Shown piece after piece: positions 42,773 through 53,000 of a stretch of DNA of 64,000 bases. The position numbers and the translations under genes were made by a program. Source of the stretch: Magnetococcales bacterium (GTDB lineage: Bacteria > Pseudomonadota > Magnetococcia > Magnetococcales > JADFYX01); assembly GCA_015232365.1 (NCBI GenBank), contig JADFZU010000001.1:1-64000 (forward strand), written 5' to 3'. The notes under the pieces were generated by a model that did not search any database, had not been told where the DNA came from, and saw only the letters and a list, made by a program, of their open reading frames with translations. How positions within the stretch are numbered: the first letter of the stretch is position 1; every line of letters starts with the position of its first letter.

Positions 42773-44680
42773 ATGACTAAACACCAGGAGTCATCTATAG
42801 CTGAATTGCCGGTAATTCGAGTGTTGCCAGAGGTGTTGGCCAACCAGATTGCCGCTGGTGAGGTTGTGGAGAGGCCTGCCTCTGTGGTTAAGGAGTTGGT
42901 TGAAAACAGTCTTGATGCCGGAGCGACACAAATTGAGGTTAAAATTGAGCAGGGTGGTAAAAAGCTGATTCGGGTCGCCGATAATGGTTGCGGCATGTCT
43001 GCTGCTCAAGCTCGTCTATCCCTGGCTCGGCACGCTACCTCAAAAATTGCCAATGTTGATGATCTGTTTCAGATCCAAACCATGGGGTTTCGTGGTGAAG
43101 CTCTGCCATCTATAGCTTCAGTATCCCATCTTACCATTGCCAGCCGGATAGGCAGTGAAGTTGATGGGGTAGAGTTGGAGGTGCGAGGCGGTAAAAACCT
43201 GGAAGAGAACCGGGTTGTCATGGCTTGCGGCACATCTATCACGGTAAAAAATCTTTTTTTCAATACTCCAGCCCGTCTTAAATTCATGCGTGCCGACAAG
43301 ACTGAGAGCAATCATGTCTCTGAGTTTATGCAGCGTCTTGCTCTAGCCAATCCAGAGGTCGGCTTTCGGCTCTCCATAGATGGTAAAGATAGTCTCAACA
43401 TAAAGTCTGGTAGTGATGAAGTGGAGATGGAGCGGCGGCTGACGACTATTTTGGGTAAAGATTTTGCCGGAAACTGTCTGACCCTGGATAGTGAGCAAGA
43501 GCAGGTCCGGATCTCCGGCTGGCTTGGTCTGCCGACTCTCCATCGTGGAAGTGGTTCCGGTATGTATCTGTTTGTAAATGGCCGTTGGGTTCGTGATCAG
43601 GTTATCAACCATGGTGTGCGGGAGGCGTATCGGGATTTAATGCCCAGAGACCGCTATCCGGTTGTCGCTCTTTTTGTCGACCTGCCTCCAGATCAGGTAG
43701 ATGTTAATGTCCACCCTGCCAAACAGGAGGTCCGTTTTCATCACCGTAATTTTATCCACTCTTTGGTTAAAAGGGCACTGCAAGAGGCTTTAGCTGCCAT
43801 GGGTTGTCGCACCTATCACCCTATGGTTGATAGAGATGAGGTTGCAACTTCTGCTCTTGGCTCTCCATCCAGTTCTATGTCGGCAGAGCTTCCGGCAGCA
43901 GTCTCCAAGCCGGTGCATTGGGATAGACCAGCGTCCCAGCAGAGTAACAGGGCAGCTTATTCACCTAAATTCAATAGTGGTGGTTCTGCATTGGGGGTTG
44001 GGGAGAGTTTGAATAGTGGTCACACTACGCAGCACTCCATGAATCTGTCAGATTCGCCGCCAGCCAATCAAGATGTAGGTCGGGCACTTTTTCAGTCCCA
44101 CGGCCCTATGGGGCGGGCCTTGGCCCAGTTCCACGGAACCTATATTCTTGCCCAAACCAGTGATGGAATTATTTTAGTCGACCAACATGCGGCCCATGAA
44201 CGCATTGTTTATGAAAAACTAAAAAAGAGTTTTTCCGACTCCGGCCCTGAGAGGCAGATGTTGTTGATTCCTGAGGTATTGGAGCTATCTGCTGCTGAGG
44301 CTGGACGGGTGGGGCGGCATCTTCCAACTCTGGCTAAGTTGGGCCTGGTAGTGGAGCCGTTTGGCGAAAAGGCTTTTACAGTTAGAGAGCTGCCAGCTCT
44401 GTTGGGAACCTCAAGCGTTGCAAATTTAGTTCTGGATCTGGTGGTAGATCTGGAAAAGTATGGAGATAGTGAAGTTTTATCCAGCAGGTTGGATGATCTA
44501 TTGATCACCATGGCTTGTCACGGCTCGGTGAGGGCCAACCGTTCCATGACCCTGGATGAGATGAACGCTCTTTTAAAGCAGATAGAGGAGACCCACTATT
44601 CAGGGCAGTGTAGCCATGGCAGGCCAACTTATGTAACCATAACGCTGCCAGAGCTTGAAAAAATGTTTGGGCGTAGGTAG
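42773..44680 (+). CDS. mutL: DNA mismatch repair protein MutL
   Basis: 635 residues. The GHKL ATPase has LPEVLANQIAAGEVVERPASV, ENSLDAGATQI, VADNGCGM and GFRGEALPSIASVS; the Pro/Ser-rich linker spans about 345-440. The C-terminal dimerisation domain carries the metal-binding DQHAxxExxxxE motif as VDQHAAHERIVYEKL, with ACHGSVRA and CSHGRPT, so it probably has latent endonuclease activity, unlike E. coli MutL. It forms a pair with the upstream glycosylase. Convergent with the HemX-like gene. Confidence 0.96.
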   Translation: MTKHQESSIAELPVIRVLPEVLANQIAAGEVVERPASVVKELVENSLDAGATQIEVKIEQGGKKLIRVADNGCGMSAAQARLSLARHATSKIANVDDLFQIQTMGFRGEALPSIASVSHLTIASRIGSEVDGVELEVRGGKNLEENRVVMACGTSITVKNLFFNTPARLKFMRADKTESNHVSEFMQRLALANPEVGFRLSIDGKDSLNIKSGSDEVEMERRLTTILGKDFAGNCLTLDSEQEQVRISGWLGLPTLHRGSGSGMYLFVNGRWVRDQVINHGVREAYRDLMPRDRYPVVALFVDLPPDQVDVNVHPAKQEVRFHHRNFIHSLVKRALQEALAAMGCRTYHPMVDRDEVATSALGSPSSSMSAELPAAVSKPVHWDRPASQQSNRAAYSPKFNSGGSALGVGESLNSGHTTQHSMNLSDSPPANQDVGRALFQSHGPMGRALAQFHGTYILAQTSDGIILVDQHAAHERIVYEKLKKSFSDSGPERQMLLIPEVLELSAAEAGRVGRHLPTLAKLGLVVEPFGEKAFTVRELPALLGTSSVANLVLDLVVDLEKYGDSEVLSSRLDDLLITMACHGSVRANRSMTLDEMNALLKQIEETHYSGQCSHGRPTYVTITLPELEKMFGRR

Positions 44681-44701
44681 TTAGGTTGGATATTGTGTAA
44701 A

Positions 44702-45508
44702 TTATAGCAGAATATCAACGACAAATTTAACACCTAAAAAGCCCAGAGCCAGAAAAATATAACCGGATATGGTAAGCTTTGAGGCTTTATTGCCTCGCCA
44801 CCCCCAGAGGTGGTTGCCAACTAGCAGAGTACCAAAAACCAGCCAGGTCAACCAGATGAAGATAACTTTATGGCTTAGAGTGAAAAAAATTCCAGTTTGG
44901 TTGTGGGAGTAGAGTGCGCCAGTGGTAATGCTTAACGTTAACAGTGCAAAGCCCATTCTGAGCATTAGAAAAAGGGTCTCTTCCAGTGCCTCAAGAGGGG
45001 GAAGCATATTAAACATTTTGCCAAAACTTTTGGTTCGTAGGGCATGTTCTTGAAAAGTATCAAGAAGTGCGAGGATTGTCGCAATACTGAATAGACCGTA
45101 AGATAGCAGCGAGAGAACAAGGTGAGCAATCAGTAGGGGGTCGGTTAGTATTTGAAGATTGGACTCTTCCATGGGCAGGAGTATAGAAGTGCCAAGCAAC
45201 AGGACCATGAATGGCAGCAGAAACAGTCCTGCTGAGCGGGCAGTATTACGCTTTATACGCCAACTGATAAGGTAGATAAGGCCCATGGCCAGTGCGGATA
45301 GGTTCAGTGAGCTGGAGAAGTTGGCCGATACGCCTTGATCCCAGAACAGGTTTTGGGTAACAGCCCAGCAATGGGTAATCCAGCCAGAGGCTGCCAGCCA
45401 CCAGCTTGTTATTGACGGCTTGAGGCGACCACGGAGATGGTTGTAGGTAATTAATATTGCTGCTCCAACATAGGCGATAGTTGCCCAAATCAAGAGGATA
45501 TCCCCCAT
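44702..45508 (-). CDS. HemX/CcsA-like cytochrome c assembly membrane protein
   Basis: 268 residues with seven or eight membrane helices. It resembles YpjD/HemX/CcsA-type proteins with a conserved His region (LIAHLVLSLLSYGLFSIATILALL), TGALYSHNQTG, and a late SHKVIFIWLTWLVFGTLLVGNHLWGWRG. CcsA-type proteins bind haem for cytochrome c maturation; the tryptophan-rich WWD loop of CcsA/CcmF is not seen, so the YpjD/HemX side of the family is likelier. It is divergent from ispD. Confidence 0.8.
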   Translation of the reverse strand: MGDILLIWATIAYVGAAILITYNHLRGRLKPSITSWWLAASGWITHCWAVTQNLFWDQGVSANFSSSLNLSALAMGLIYLISWRIKRNTARSAGLFLLPFMVLLLGTSILLPMEESNLQILTDPLLIAHLVLSLLSYGLFSIATILALLDTFQEHALRTKSFGKMFNMLPPLEALEETLFLMLRMGFALLTLSITTGALYSHNQTGIFFTLSHKVIFIWLTWLVFGTLLVGNHLWGWRGNKASKLTISGYIFLALGFLGVKFVVDILL

Positions 45509-45588
45509 TTTCTACTCCGTTTTAGATTTTTCATATTGATACAATTTATGCACTGCTCTTAATATACACTCTGAAGGAAAAAAACGAC

Positions 45589-46296
45589 ATGAACAAGAGT
45601 GATTTAATCACATTCTTGGTAGTTGCTGCTGGAGTCGGTAGGAGATTTGGTGGTAAATTACCTAAACAATACCAGTCTTTGGCTGGCCATCCTGTTCTTT
45701 GGCACGTATTTAAAGTTCTTCAAGATCACCCATTGGTCGGAAATGTTGTTCCGGTTATTGCCGCAGATGGTCTCAAGCTTTGGCAGGAGATCATGGTCCG
45801 GGAGATAGGCGGATTCACAAAACTTGCTGCTCCAGTATTTGGCGGCTCTGAGCGGCAGCAGTCGGTTGCTAACGGTCTGGATTCACTCTCTCTTGATGAA
45901 AAAAGCTGGGTTGCCATCCATGATGGGGCCCGCCCATTGTTAAGCTCTACTCTGCTAGACCGTCTATTTCTGGCTAGAAAACAGGGTGATACTCTTCTTA
46001 CAGCACTGCCTGCTACCGATACCATCAAACAGGTCGGTGCAGATGGTTTGGTTAAAGCTACACTAGACCGGAATGAGATTTTTTTAGCCCAAACTCCTCA
46101 GCTATTTCGTTATGGGTTGATTAAAGAGGCACATAGATTGGCTGCCAAGAGTGGTTTTACAGGAACTGACGATGTATCTATTTTTGAGTGGCTTGGCCGG
46201 CCGGTACATACTGTTTTGGGAGAGTCTGCCAATATTAAAATTACCAATAGCAGTGATCTTGCCTTGGCAGAATTTTTGTTAAAAGGGGATGACTAG
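45589..46296 (+). CDS. ispD: 2-C-methyl-D-erythritol 4-phosphate cytidylyltransferase
   Basis: MEP-pathway enzyme forming CDP-ME. 235 residues: VVAAGVGRRFGGKLPKQYQSLAGHPVLWHVF (nucleotide loop and Lys), AIHDGARPLLS, TDTIKQV, LAQTPQLFRY and TDDVSIFEWLG are all canonical. AAGGAA lies before the ATG. It ends directly before ispF (stop TAG then ATG), a standard ispDF pair. Confidence 0.96.
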   Translation: MNKSDLITFLVVAAGVGRRFGGKLPKQYQSLAGHPVLWHVFKVLQDHPLVGNVVPVIAADGLKLWQEIMVREIGGFTKLAAPVFGGSERQQSVANGLDSLSLDEKSWVAIHDGARPLLSSTLLDRLFLARKQGDTLLTALPATDTIKQVGADGLVKATLDRNEIFLAQTPQLFRYGLIKEAHRLAAKSGFTGTDDVSIFEWLGRPVHTVLGESANIKITNSSDLALAEFLLKGDD

Positions 46297-46779
46297 ATGA
46301 ATATTCGGGTTGGTCAGGGGTTTGATGTACACCGTTGGGTGGAGGGGCGCCCTTTACGGCTCGGCGGGGTTGATATTCCACACCACCTTGGTCTGTTGGG
46401 GCACTCAGATGCAGATGTTCTGTTGCACGCTATCATGGATGCTCTTCTGGGTGCTGCAGGGTTGGGCGATATTGGCCGCCACTTTCCGGATAGTGATGAT
46501 CAGTATAAGGGGATTGATAGTCGTGAACTGTTGAAAAGGGTTTTTATCGAGGTTGACAAGCTCTCTTGGAGGGTTGGCAATCTGGATGCAACGGTTATTT
46601 GTCAAAAACCAAAACTTGCTCCATATATTCCTGCAATGGAGAGTTGTATTGCAGAAACTCTTCAAACAACAGCCTCCTCTATAAATATAAAAGCGACAAC
46701 CACGGAGAAATTGGGGTTTACAGGTCGAGGTGAAGGGGCAGCAGCACAGGCAGTTGTTTTGCTTTTTGATAATGGTTAA
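46297..46779 (+). CDS. ispF: 2-C-methyl-D-erythritol 2,4-cyclodiphosphate synthase
   Basis: 160 residues, trimeric MEP-pathway enzyme. Zn ligands in GQGFDVHRW (Asp, His) and the later [39 protein letters not shown] and [16 protein letters not shown] are typical. ATG 46297 touches the ispD stop. A palindromic repeat starts 12 bases after its stop. Confidence 0.96.
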   Translation: MNIRVGQGFDVHRWVEGRPLRLGGVDIPHHLGLLGHSDADVLLHAIMDALLGAAGLGDIGRHFPDSDDQYKGIDSRELLKRVFIEVDKLSWRVGNLDATVICQKPKLAPYIPAMESCIAETLQTTASSINIKATTTEKLGFTGRGEGAAAQAVVLLFDNG

Positions 46780-46790
46780 GTTACATTAAA

Positions 46791-46953
46791 CCTGGATTCG
46801 GCAGTTGTTCATACATAACTGGCACAACCTCTTGATTCATCTGGCAAATCAGAAAAAAGTCTCATCACCAACAAGGTGACTTTTATTTTTCCTGATTCAC
46901 CAGGTAAACCAATTAGTTATCCCATTAATGCACGACCAACTACCAAATCTATG
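46791..46953. repeat. Palindromic intergenic repeat, copy E
   Basis: 163 bases. Left end TTAAACCTGGATTCGGCAG; right end CTACCAAATCTATGTTAAA; inner arms AAATCAGAAAAAAGTC and TTATTTTTCCTGATTCACC around CACCAACAAGGTG. It lies between ispF and argS, tandem-transcribed genes. Confidence 0.8.
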
Positions 46954-46997
46954 TTAAACGGTTGTAGCTAAAAAAATGATTTTTTTTGAGGTGAGTT

Positions 46998-48719
46998 GTG
47001 CGGCGGATTATTGAAAATTTAGTAGCAGGTATTATCGAAAAACTACAGAGCGACGCTCTTCTGCCAGCAGGAGAGCTGCCGGAGTACAAAGTTGAGCGGC
47101 CTCGTGATGAGTCCCATGGTGATTTTTCCACCAATGCGGCGTTGGTACTCTCCCGTTTTGCAAAGATGAAACCACGGGATCTAGCGGAAAAAATGTTGGC
47201 AGCACTACCTTCTGAGCAGAAAGAGGTTGATAGTTGGGAGGTGGCCGGTCCAGGTTTTATCAATTTTCGGATCACTCCTCAGCGTATTCGCCAGCTTATT
47301 CCAGATATTTTAGAAGCCAACAGTGATTATGGTAGATCTACCATTGGAAACGGACAGCGGATATTGGTTGAGTTTGTCTCCGCCAACCCAACCGGCCCTA
47401 TGCATGTTGGGCATGGCCGTGGGGCGGTAATGGGTGATGCTATTGCCACAATTTTGCAGGTGACTGGCCATGCTGTAGAGCGGGAGTATTATATAAATGA
47501 TGCCGGAACCCAAATTGGGGTGTTGGGCTGGTCGGTCATGCTCCGCTATCGAGAGCTTTTTGGTTATGAAATCTCCATGCCGGATGGGAGTTACCCTGCA
47601 CAGTATGTTATTGATATAGCACAGTCTTTAAAAGATAAAGATGGCGAACGCTGGTTGGAGATAACGACTGACCTGTCGGCTGCTCCCCCTCTTGAGGTGG
47701 TGAATTTTGCCATGGAGCGGATTATGGGCTGGATACGCCATGATCTGGAAAAAATCAATATTCATTTTGATAACTGGTTTTCGGAACGAACCCTCCATGC
47801 CAAGGGGAAAATTGATGAGACAATTGAGCAGCTAACCAAAAAAGATCTGATTTATGAAGGGGTATTGGAGCCGCCAAAAGGTAAATTGTTAGATGATTGG
47901 GAGGCCCGGCCCCAACTGCTGTTCAAGGCAACTCAATTTGGTGATTCAGTAGATAGAGCTTTGAAAAAATCTGACAATTCAGCCACCTATTTTGCCGCTG
48001 ATATAGCCTACCATTTTGACAAAGCTGAACGTGGTTTTGATCTGCTTATCGATGTTTGGGGTGCTGATCATGGTGGTTATGTAAAGCGGGTCCAGGCAGC
48101 TTTGACTGCTCTAACCGGCAAGAAAAAACTCCTGGATGTAGAGCTTGTGCAGATGGTTAACCTGGTTCGGGGCGGAGAGCCGGTAAAAATGTCGAAACGG
48201 GACGGCACTTTTGTCACTCTGGCAGAGGTGGTGGATGAGGTTGGTAGTGATGCGGTACGTTTTCTGTTTTTAACCCGTTCCGGTGGAGCTGCCTTGGATT
48301 TTGATCTGGAATTGGCAGTGAGCAAAAGTAATGATAATCCGGTCTTTTATGTCCAGTATGCCCACGCCAGGATTAATGCCGTCTACCGGCAATTGGCTGA
48401 AAAAGGGCTAGAGGCAGGGTTGGGTGATGGTAGTGGTGATCTGTCCGGCCTGACTCAGGATTCCGAATTGAGTCTGATCCGGCTTTTAGGGGCGTACCCT
48501 GAAATGTTGGAAGGAGCGGCACTGAATCGGGAGCCGCATAGAGTTCCGTACTATTTAATAGATTTAGCATCGGCATTTCACACCTATTACAATAGCACAA
48601 GAATTTTGGATGATGATGTTGTTCTGATGGCAGCAAGGCTCTCTTTAATATCTGCTGTGCGTCAGGTGTTGGCAAATGGTTTGGGGCTGTTGGGCGTTTC
48701 TGCCCCAGAAAAAATGTGA
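46998..48719 (+). CDS. argS: Arginine--tRNA ligase
   Basis: 573 residues. The N-terminal Add-1 domain is followed by the class I core: HVGH in PTGPMHVGHGRGAVMGDAIA, the YYINDAGTQI block, WGADHGGYVKR, and a KMSK in PVKMSKRDGTFV, then the anticodon-binding helices with HARINAVYRQL. GTG start at 46998 with GAGGTGA immediately upstream. Its TGA overlaps the GTG of the SPOR gene, suggesting coupling. Confidence 0.97.
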   Translation: MRRIIENLVAGIIEKLQSDALLPAGELPEYKVERPRDESHGDFSTNAALVLSRFAKMKPRDLAEKMLAALPSEQKEVDSWEVAGPGFINFRITPQRIRQLIPDILEANSDYGRSTIGNGQRILVEFVSANPTGPMHVGHGRGAVMGDAIATILQVTGHAVEREYYINDAGTQIGVLGWSVMLRYRELFGYEISMPDGSYPAQYVIDIAQSLKDKDGERWLEITTDLSAAPPLEVVNFAMERIMGWIRHDLEKINIHFDNWFSERTLHAKGKIDETIEQLTKKDLIYEGVLEPPKGKLLDDWEARPQLLFKATQFGDSVDRALKKSDNSATYFAADIAYHFDKAERGFDLLIDVWGADHGGYVKRVQAALTALTGKKKLLDVELVQMVNLVRGGEPVKMSKRDGTFVTLAEVVDEVGSDAVRFLFLTRSGGAALDFDLELAVSKSNDNPVFYVQYAHARINAVYRQLAEKGLEAGLGDGSGDLSGLTQDSELSLIRLLGAYPEMLEGAALNREPHRVPYYLIDLASAFHTYYNSTRILDDDVVLMAARLSLISAVRQVLANGLGLLGVSAPEKM

Positions 48720-49591
48720 TAAATCCACGCTATCCAACATCTGCCAAATATCGACGCCATCGCTCCAAATCGTACCTTCTGCCCGCTGTATTGGGATTGG
48801 TGTTTGGTGGTGCGGTATTTTTAGTTGTGCAAAAGTTTTCAGGTGATGGTAAAAAAACAGCCACTGTAGTTGAAAAAAGAGTGTTGGCTGGGAAAACTTC
48901 AGAAAAGCCGGAAATTCTTGAAGATGTTATGCCGGTAGTCATGGAGTCTGAAGATAACAGCAGGTTTGTACCTATTAAGTTGGAACCAGAGTTTCAGCCA
49001 AGGTTGGAGCCGGAACCAAAGAGTATGAAGCCTCTGTTAAAACCATCAAAAAAGCCGGAAGAAACAGTTAAAAGCTCCGCAAAGTTTTTACCAGCGGAAA
49101 AAGATGTGTTTAGTAAAAAAGATCAAGCTAAAAACAGAAAAAAACCACAAGTAGATGTTGCTATGCCTAGCGGCCTTCTGCCAAAAATACGAGATCCAGA
49201 TGTTGAGATCACCTTCTATAGGGAGCTGTCACGGCGCAAGGTGGTTGTTCCTAAAGAGGACAGCGGTCTCTCATTGACTGCCGCCACAGGTTTGGTGCAG
49301 ACATCTAACTTAAATGTGCCTCGTCCTTTGCCGCCAGAGAAAAAGATTGGCTTATTAAGTGTTTATCAGGTGCAGTTGGTTATTTTTTCTAATTTGGACC
49401 GGGCTAGAGCTGTGGTTAGGGAGTTGAAAAAAAGGCGAGCACCAGCCTATCTGGTTAAGGTAAAAGGTGATAAAAATATTTTTTACCGTGTCCGATTGGG
49501 GCCTTTTTCCTCACAAGAAGAGGCTAAATGGGCTATGGACAGGTGGCGAATCAAGGGTAGTTCCCCACTTATTTTACGGCAGCGTCCCTGA
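48716..49591 (+). CDS. SPOR-domain membrane protein
   Basis: 291 residues: short cytoplasmic, very basic N-terminus (RYPTSAKYRRHRSKS), one transmembrane helix at about 21-41 (LLPAVLGLVFGGAVFLVVQ), a Pro/Lys/Glu-rich periplasmic linker (about 45-200), and a C-terminal SPOR domain (about 212-285; VYQVQLVIFSNLDRARAVV, RVRLGPFSSQEEA). argS followed by a SPOR protein is an arrangement seen in alphaproteobacteria. It overlaps argS by four bases. Confidence 0.88.
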   Translation: MINPRYPTSAKYRRHRSKSYLLPAVLGLVFGGAVFLVVQKFSGDGKKTATVVEKRVLAGKTSEKPEILEDVMPVVMESEDNSRFVPIKLEPEFQPRLEPEPKSMKPLLKPSKKPEETVKSSAKFLPAEKDVFSKKDQAKNRKKPQVDVAMPSGLLPKIRDPDVEITFYRELSRRKVVVPKEDSGLSLTAATGLVQTSNLNVPRPLPPEKKIGLLSVYQVQLVIFSNLDRARAVVRELKKRRAPAYLVKVKGDKNIFYRVRLGPFSSQEEAKWAMDRWRIKGSSPLILRQRP

Positions 49592-49592
49592 T

Positions 49593-49754
49593 CCTGGATT
49601 CGGTAGTTGTTCGTACATCGCTTGCACAGTCTCTTGATTCAACTGGCAGACCAGAAAAAAATCATATCGCCAACAAGGGGGTTTACATTATTTCTGGTTC
49701 AGCAGAGAAGTTATATGTTGTGCCATTTATGCTTGTCCAACTGCCTAATCTATA
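49593..49754. repeat. Palindromic intergenic repeat, copy F
   Basis: 162 bases, starting one base after the SPOR stop. Left end CCTGGATTCGGTAGTTGTTC, right end CAACTGCCTAATCTATA. The inner stem reads ACCAGAAA/TTTCTGGT, where copy D has ATCAGGAA/TTCCTGAT: two paired compensatory changes. Centre GCCAACAAGG. Confidence 0.75.
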
Positions 49755-49938
49755 TTGAATTGATCCAGCTATAGCTCATTATTACTTTGATTGGCAAAGT
49801 TCTTACTTAATTCAACGGCCCATAAGGAACTCTTCTTGACTGGCCTTATTATTAAGTATGACATGGTAGTGAAAAATTCTTTTATGAACCATAATGTTAA
49901 ACGATATTGTCGCCTATTCATGAATTATCCGGGCTAGG

Positions 49939-49969
49939 TTGACATAATACCCCTATTGTTTGATATACT
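49939..49969 (+). promoter_or_regulatory. Sigma-70-like promoter for gltBD
   Basis: Perfect TTGACA (49939-49944) and TATACT (49964-49969), with a 19-base spacer, longer than optimal. No operator was recognised. The remaining region from 49755 is otherwise featureless. Confidence 0.5.
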
Positions 49970-50043
49970 GGTGGTCGCGATTCATGTTCTGACTTTAGAT
50001 CTGAATGGGTATTTTAATTTATTAACAGCAGGGTATGTGTTAT

Positions 50044-53000
50044 ATGGGTTTTCCAAAGAAAACAGGGATGTACGATCCACAATTTGAGCATGACGCTTGT
50101 GGTGTTGGATTTGTTGCCAATGTAGATGGTAAAAAATCTCATGAAATTATCGAAATGGGGCTGACTGTTCTCAACAACCTCACCCATCGAGGTGCTGTTG
50201 GTGCTGACCCTTTAACCGGTGACGGAGCAGGTATTCTCATCCAGATGCCTGATGCTTTTTTACAGGCTGAATCAAAAAAAATAAACATCAAACTGCCGGC
50301 TGCTGGAGATTATGGTGTCGGCATGATCTTCTTTCCCAAAGATAAAGGCCTTATGGGGTCATGTATCCGCCTGGTAGAGCAGATGATTGCCGAAGAGGGG
50401 CAGATACTTATTGGTTGGCGAGATGTGCCAGTAAGTGTCGATGCCAGGATTGGTTATACTGCCAAAGCATCTGAGCCGGTAATCAAGCAGGTATTTGTCG
50501 GAGTCAGAAACCCCCCGGAAGATGCCGATGATCTATGGCTTGAGCGCAAGCTGTTTATCATCAGGCGACGGATTGAAAATGCAGTATTGGGTTATGGTGC
50601 TGATGATACAGCAGCTTTTCATATCTCTAGCTTCTCCACCCGGACTTTGCTCTACAAAGGTATGTTTCTAGCTGAACAGGTCGGGCAGTATTACCCAGAC
50701 CTTAGCGATCCGCTCATGGTGAGTGCTTTCTCCATGGTCCATCAACGCTATTCAACCAATACATTTCCAACCTGGGGTCTGGCCCAGCCGTTTCGGATGA
50801 TCAGCCATAACGGAGAGATCAACACCCTGCGTGGTAATATCAACTGGATGCGAGCCAGAGAAGCTGCTTTATCATCACCTATGTTTGGTGATGATATTAA
50901 AAAGCTTTTTCCAATTGTCCCCGAAGGTCTATCTGATTCAGCATCCTTTGACCGGGCTGTGGAATTTCTAGTTGTTAGTGGTCGTTCACTGCCTCAAGCC
51001 ATGATGATGATGATTCCTGAAGCCTGGGAAAATCATCAGCAGATGGATGAAGAGCGTAAGGGCTTTTACGAGTATAACGCCTCCATTATGGAGCCTTGGG
51101 ATGGTCCGGCAGCAGTAGCTTTTACTGATGGCAGATATATCGGAGCAACTCTGGATCGTAACGGTCTGCGTCCTGCGCGTTATCAGGTTACCAAAGGGGG
51201 GCTGTGCGTTATGGCCTCTGAAGCTGGTACATTGACCTTTCCACCAGAAGAGACGCTGTACAACGGTCGCCTTCAACCTGGACGTATGTTTGTTATTGAT
51301 CTTAAAGATGGGCGAATTATTGATGATGAGGAGATCAAATCCGGTATCATCAGCAAGAGACCATACAGACAGTGGGTTGCAGATGGCTTGATGTCTATTG
51401 ACTCGCTACCGGATGGTCAACCCATTCCAGAGGATAGCGAGCCGCTTTTAGCCAGGCAGAAAACCTTTGGTTACACTGATGAGGATCAAAATGTAATTCT
51501 TGCTCCAATGGCTGTTAACGGTCAGGAGCCGACCGGTTCTATGGGTAATGATGCCGCCCTACCAGTTTTGTCAGAGCGGCCGGTATTGGTGTTCAACTAT
51601 TTTAAACAGCTATTTGCCCAGGTGACCAATCCGCCAATCGACCCGATTCGTGAAGAGTTGGTTATGAGTCTGCGTATGCAGTTGGGTCCGGTTGGCAACC
51701 TTCTAGAGGAGTCGGCAAACCATGTTGAGCGGATCTCTCTAAAACAGCCAATATTAAACAATGCTGAGTTGGCAAAAATTCGTGCGGTAGATAAAAAAGG
51801 TCTGAAGGCACAAACTTTCTCAACTCTTTTCCCTATTGCTGATGGTGAGAATGGACTCAAAAAGGCTCTAACTTTGTTGTTTGAGCAGGTCTCTCAGGCA
51901 TTAAGCCAGGGTGTCAACCTGGTTATTCTTAGTGACCGGGGTACTGGTCCTGACTCGGCATCAATTCCTATCTTGCTGGCAGTATCGGCTATTCACCATA
52001 ATATGATTCGTGCTGGAGTACGGAATAAAGCCAGTATTATTGCTGAAACAGGTGAGGCCCGTGAGGTCAACCATTTTGCTCTCTTAGCCGGTTATGGTGC
52101 TGGAGCTGTTAACCCTTATTTGGCTTTTGACTCCATCTCTGCACTGGTAAAATCTGCTAGCCTGCCAAAGGATCTTAGCGAAGAGAAGGCCCATGAAAAT
52201 TATGTGAAAGCTGTAAACAAAGGAATGTTGAAGGTTTTCTCAAAAATGGGTATCTCCACACTATTTAGTTATTGTGGTGCACAAATCTTTGAGGTGGTTG
52301 GTCTTAACAAGCAGGTTGTGGAACGCTATTTTTCCGGGACTGTCTCCAGGATTGAAGGTGTCGACCTTTGCGGCATTGCCCGTGAAGTTTTGGAGCGACA
52401 TAAAAATGCCTATCAACACAGACTGGATAATCTGTATGCCCTTGAGGTTGGTGGCGAGTATAAGGTTCGCAGTGGTGGTGAGACCCATATGTGGACGGCA
52501 GAGACCGTATCTAAACTACAGCATTCTGCCAGGCAGAATGATTATGGTCTCTATCAGCAGTTTGCCAATCTAATCAATAATCGTTCCCGTGATCTCTGTA
52601 CTCTTCGTGGTCTTTTTGATCTTAAAAAGTCCCGTAATCCGATACCTATAGATGATGTGGAACCAGCATCAGAGATTGTTAAACGTTTTGTTACCGGAGC
52701 CATGTCCTACGGCTCAATATCTAAAGAGGCCCATGAGACATTGGCTATAGCCATGAACCGTCTTGGCGGCAAGTCAAACACTGGCGAGGGCGGGGAAGAT
52801 CCAGAGCGGTTTAAACCCCTACCTAACGGTGATTTGGCACGTAGTGCCATTAAACAGGTCGCCTCTGGTCGGTTTGGGGTTTCCAGCCACTATCTGGTCA
52901 ACTCCAACGAAATGCAAATTAAGATTGCCCAGGGAGCTAAACCAGGTGAGGGTGGTCAGCTACCTGGACATAAAGTTAATGATGTTATAGCCAAAACCAG

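Noticed and set aside
49860..49938. Riboswitch upstream of gltB
   Set aside because: No conserved aptamer core or terminator/antiterminator pair is visible.
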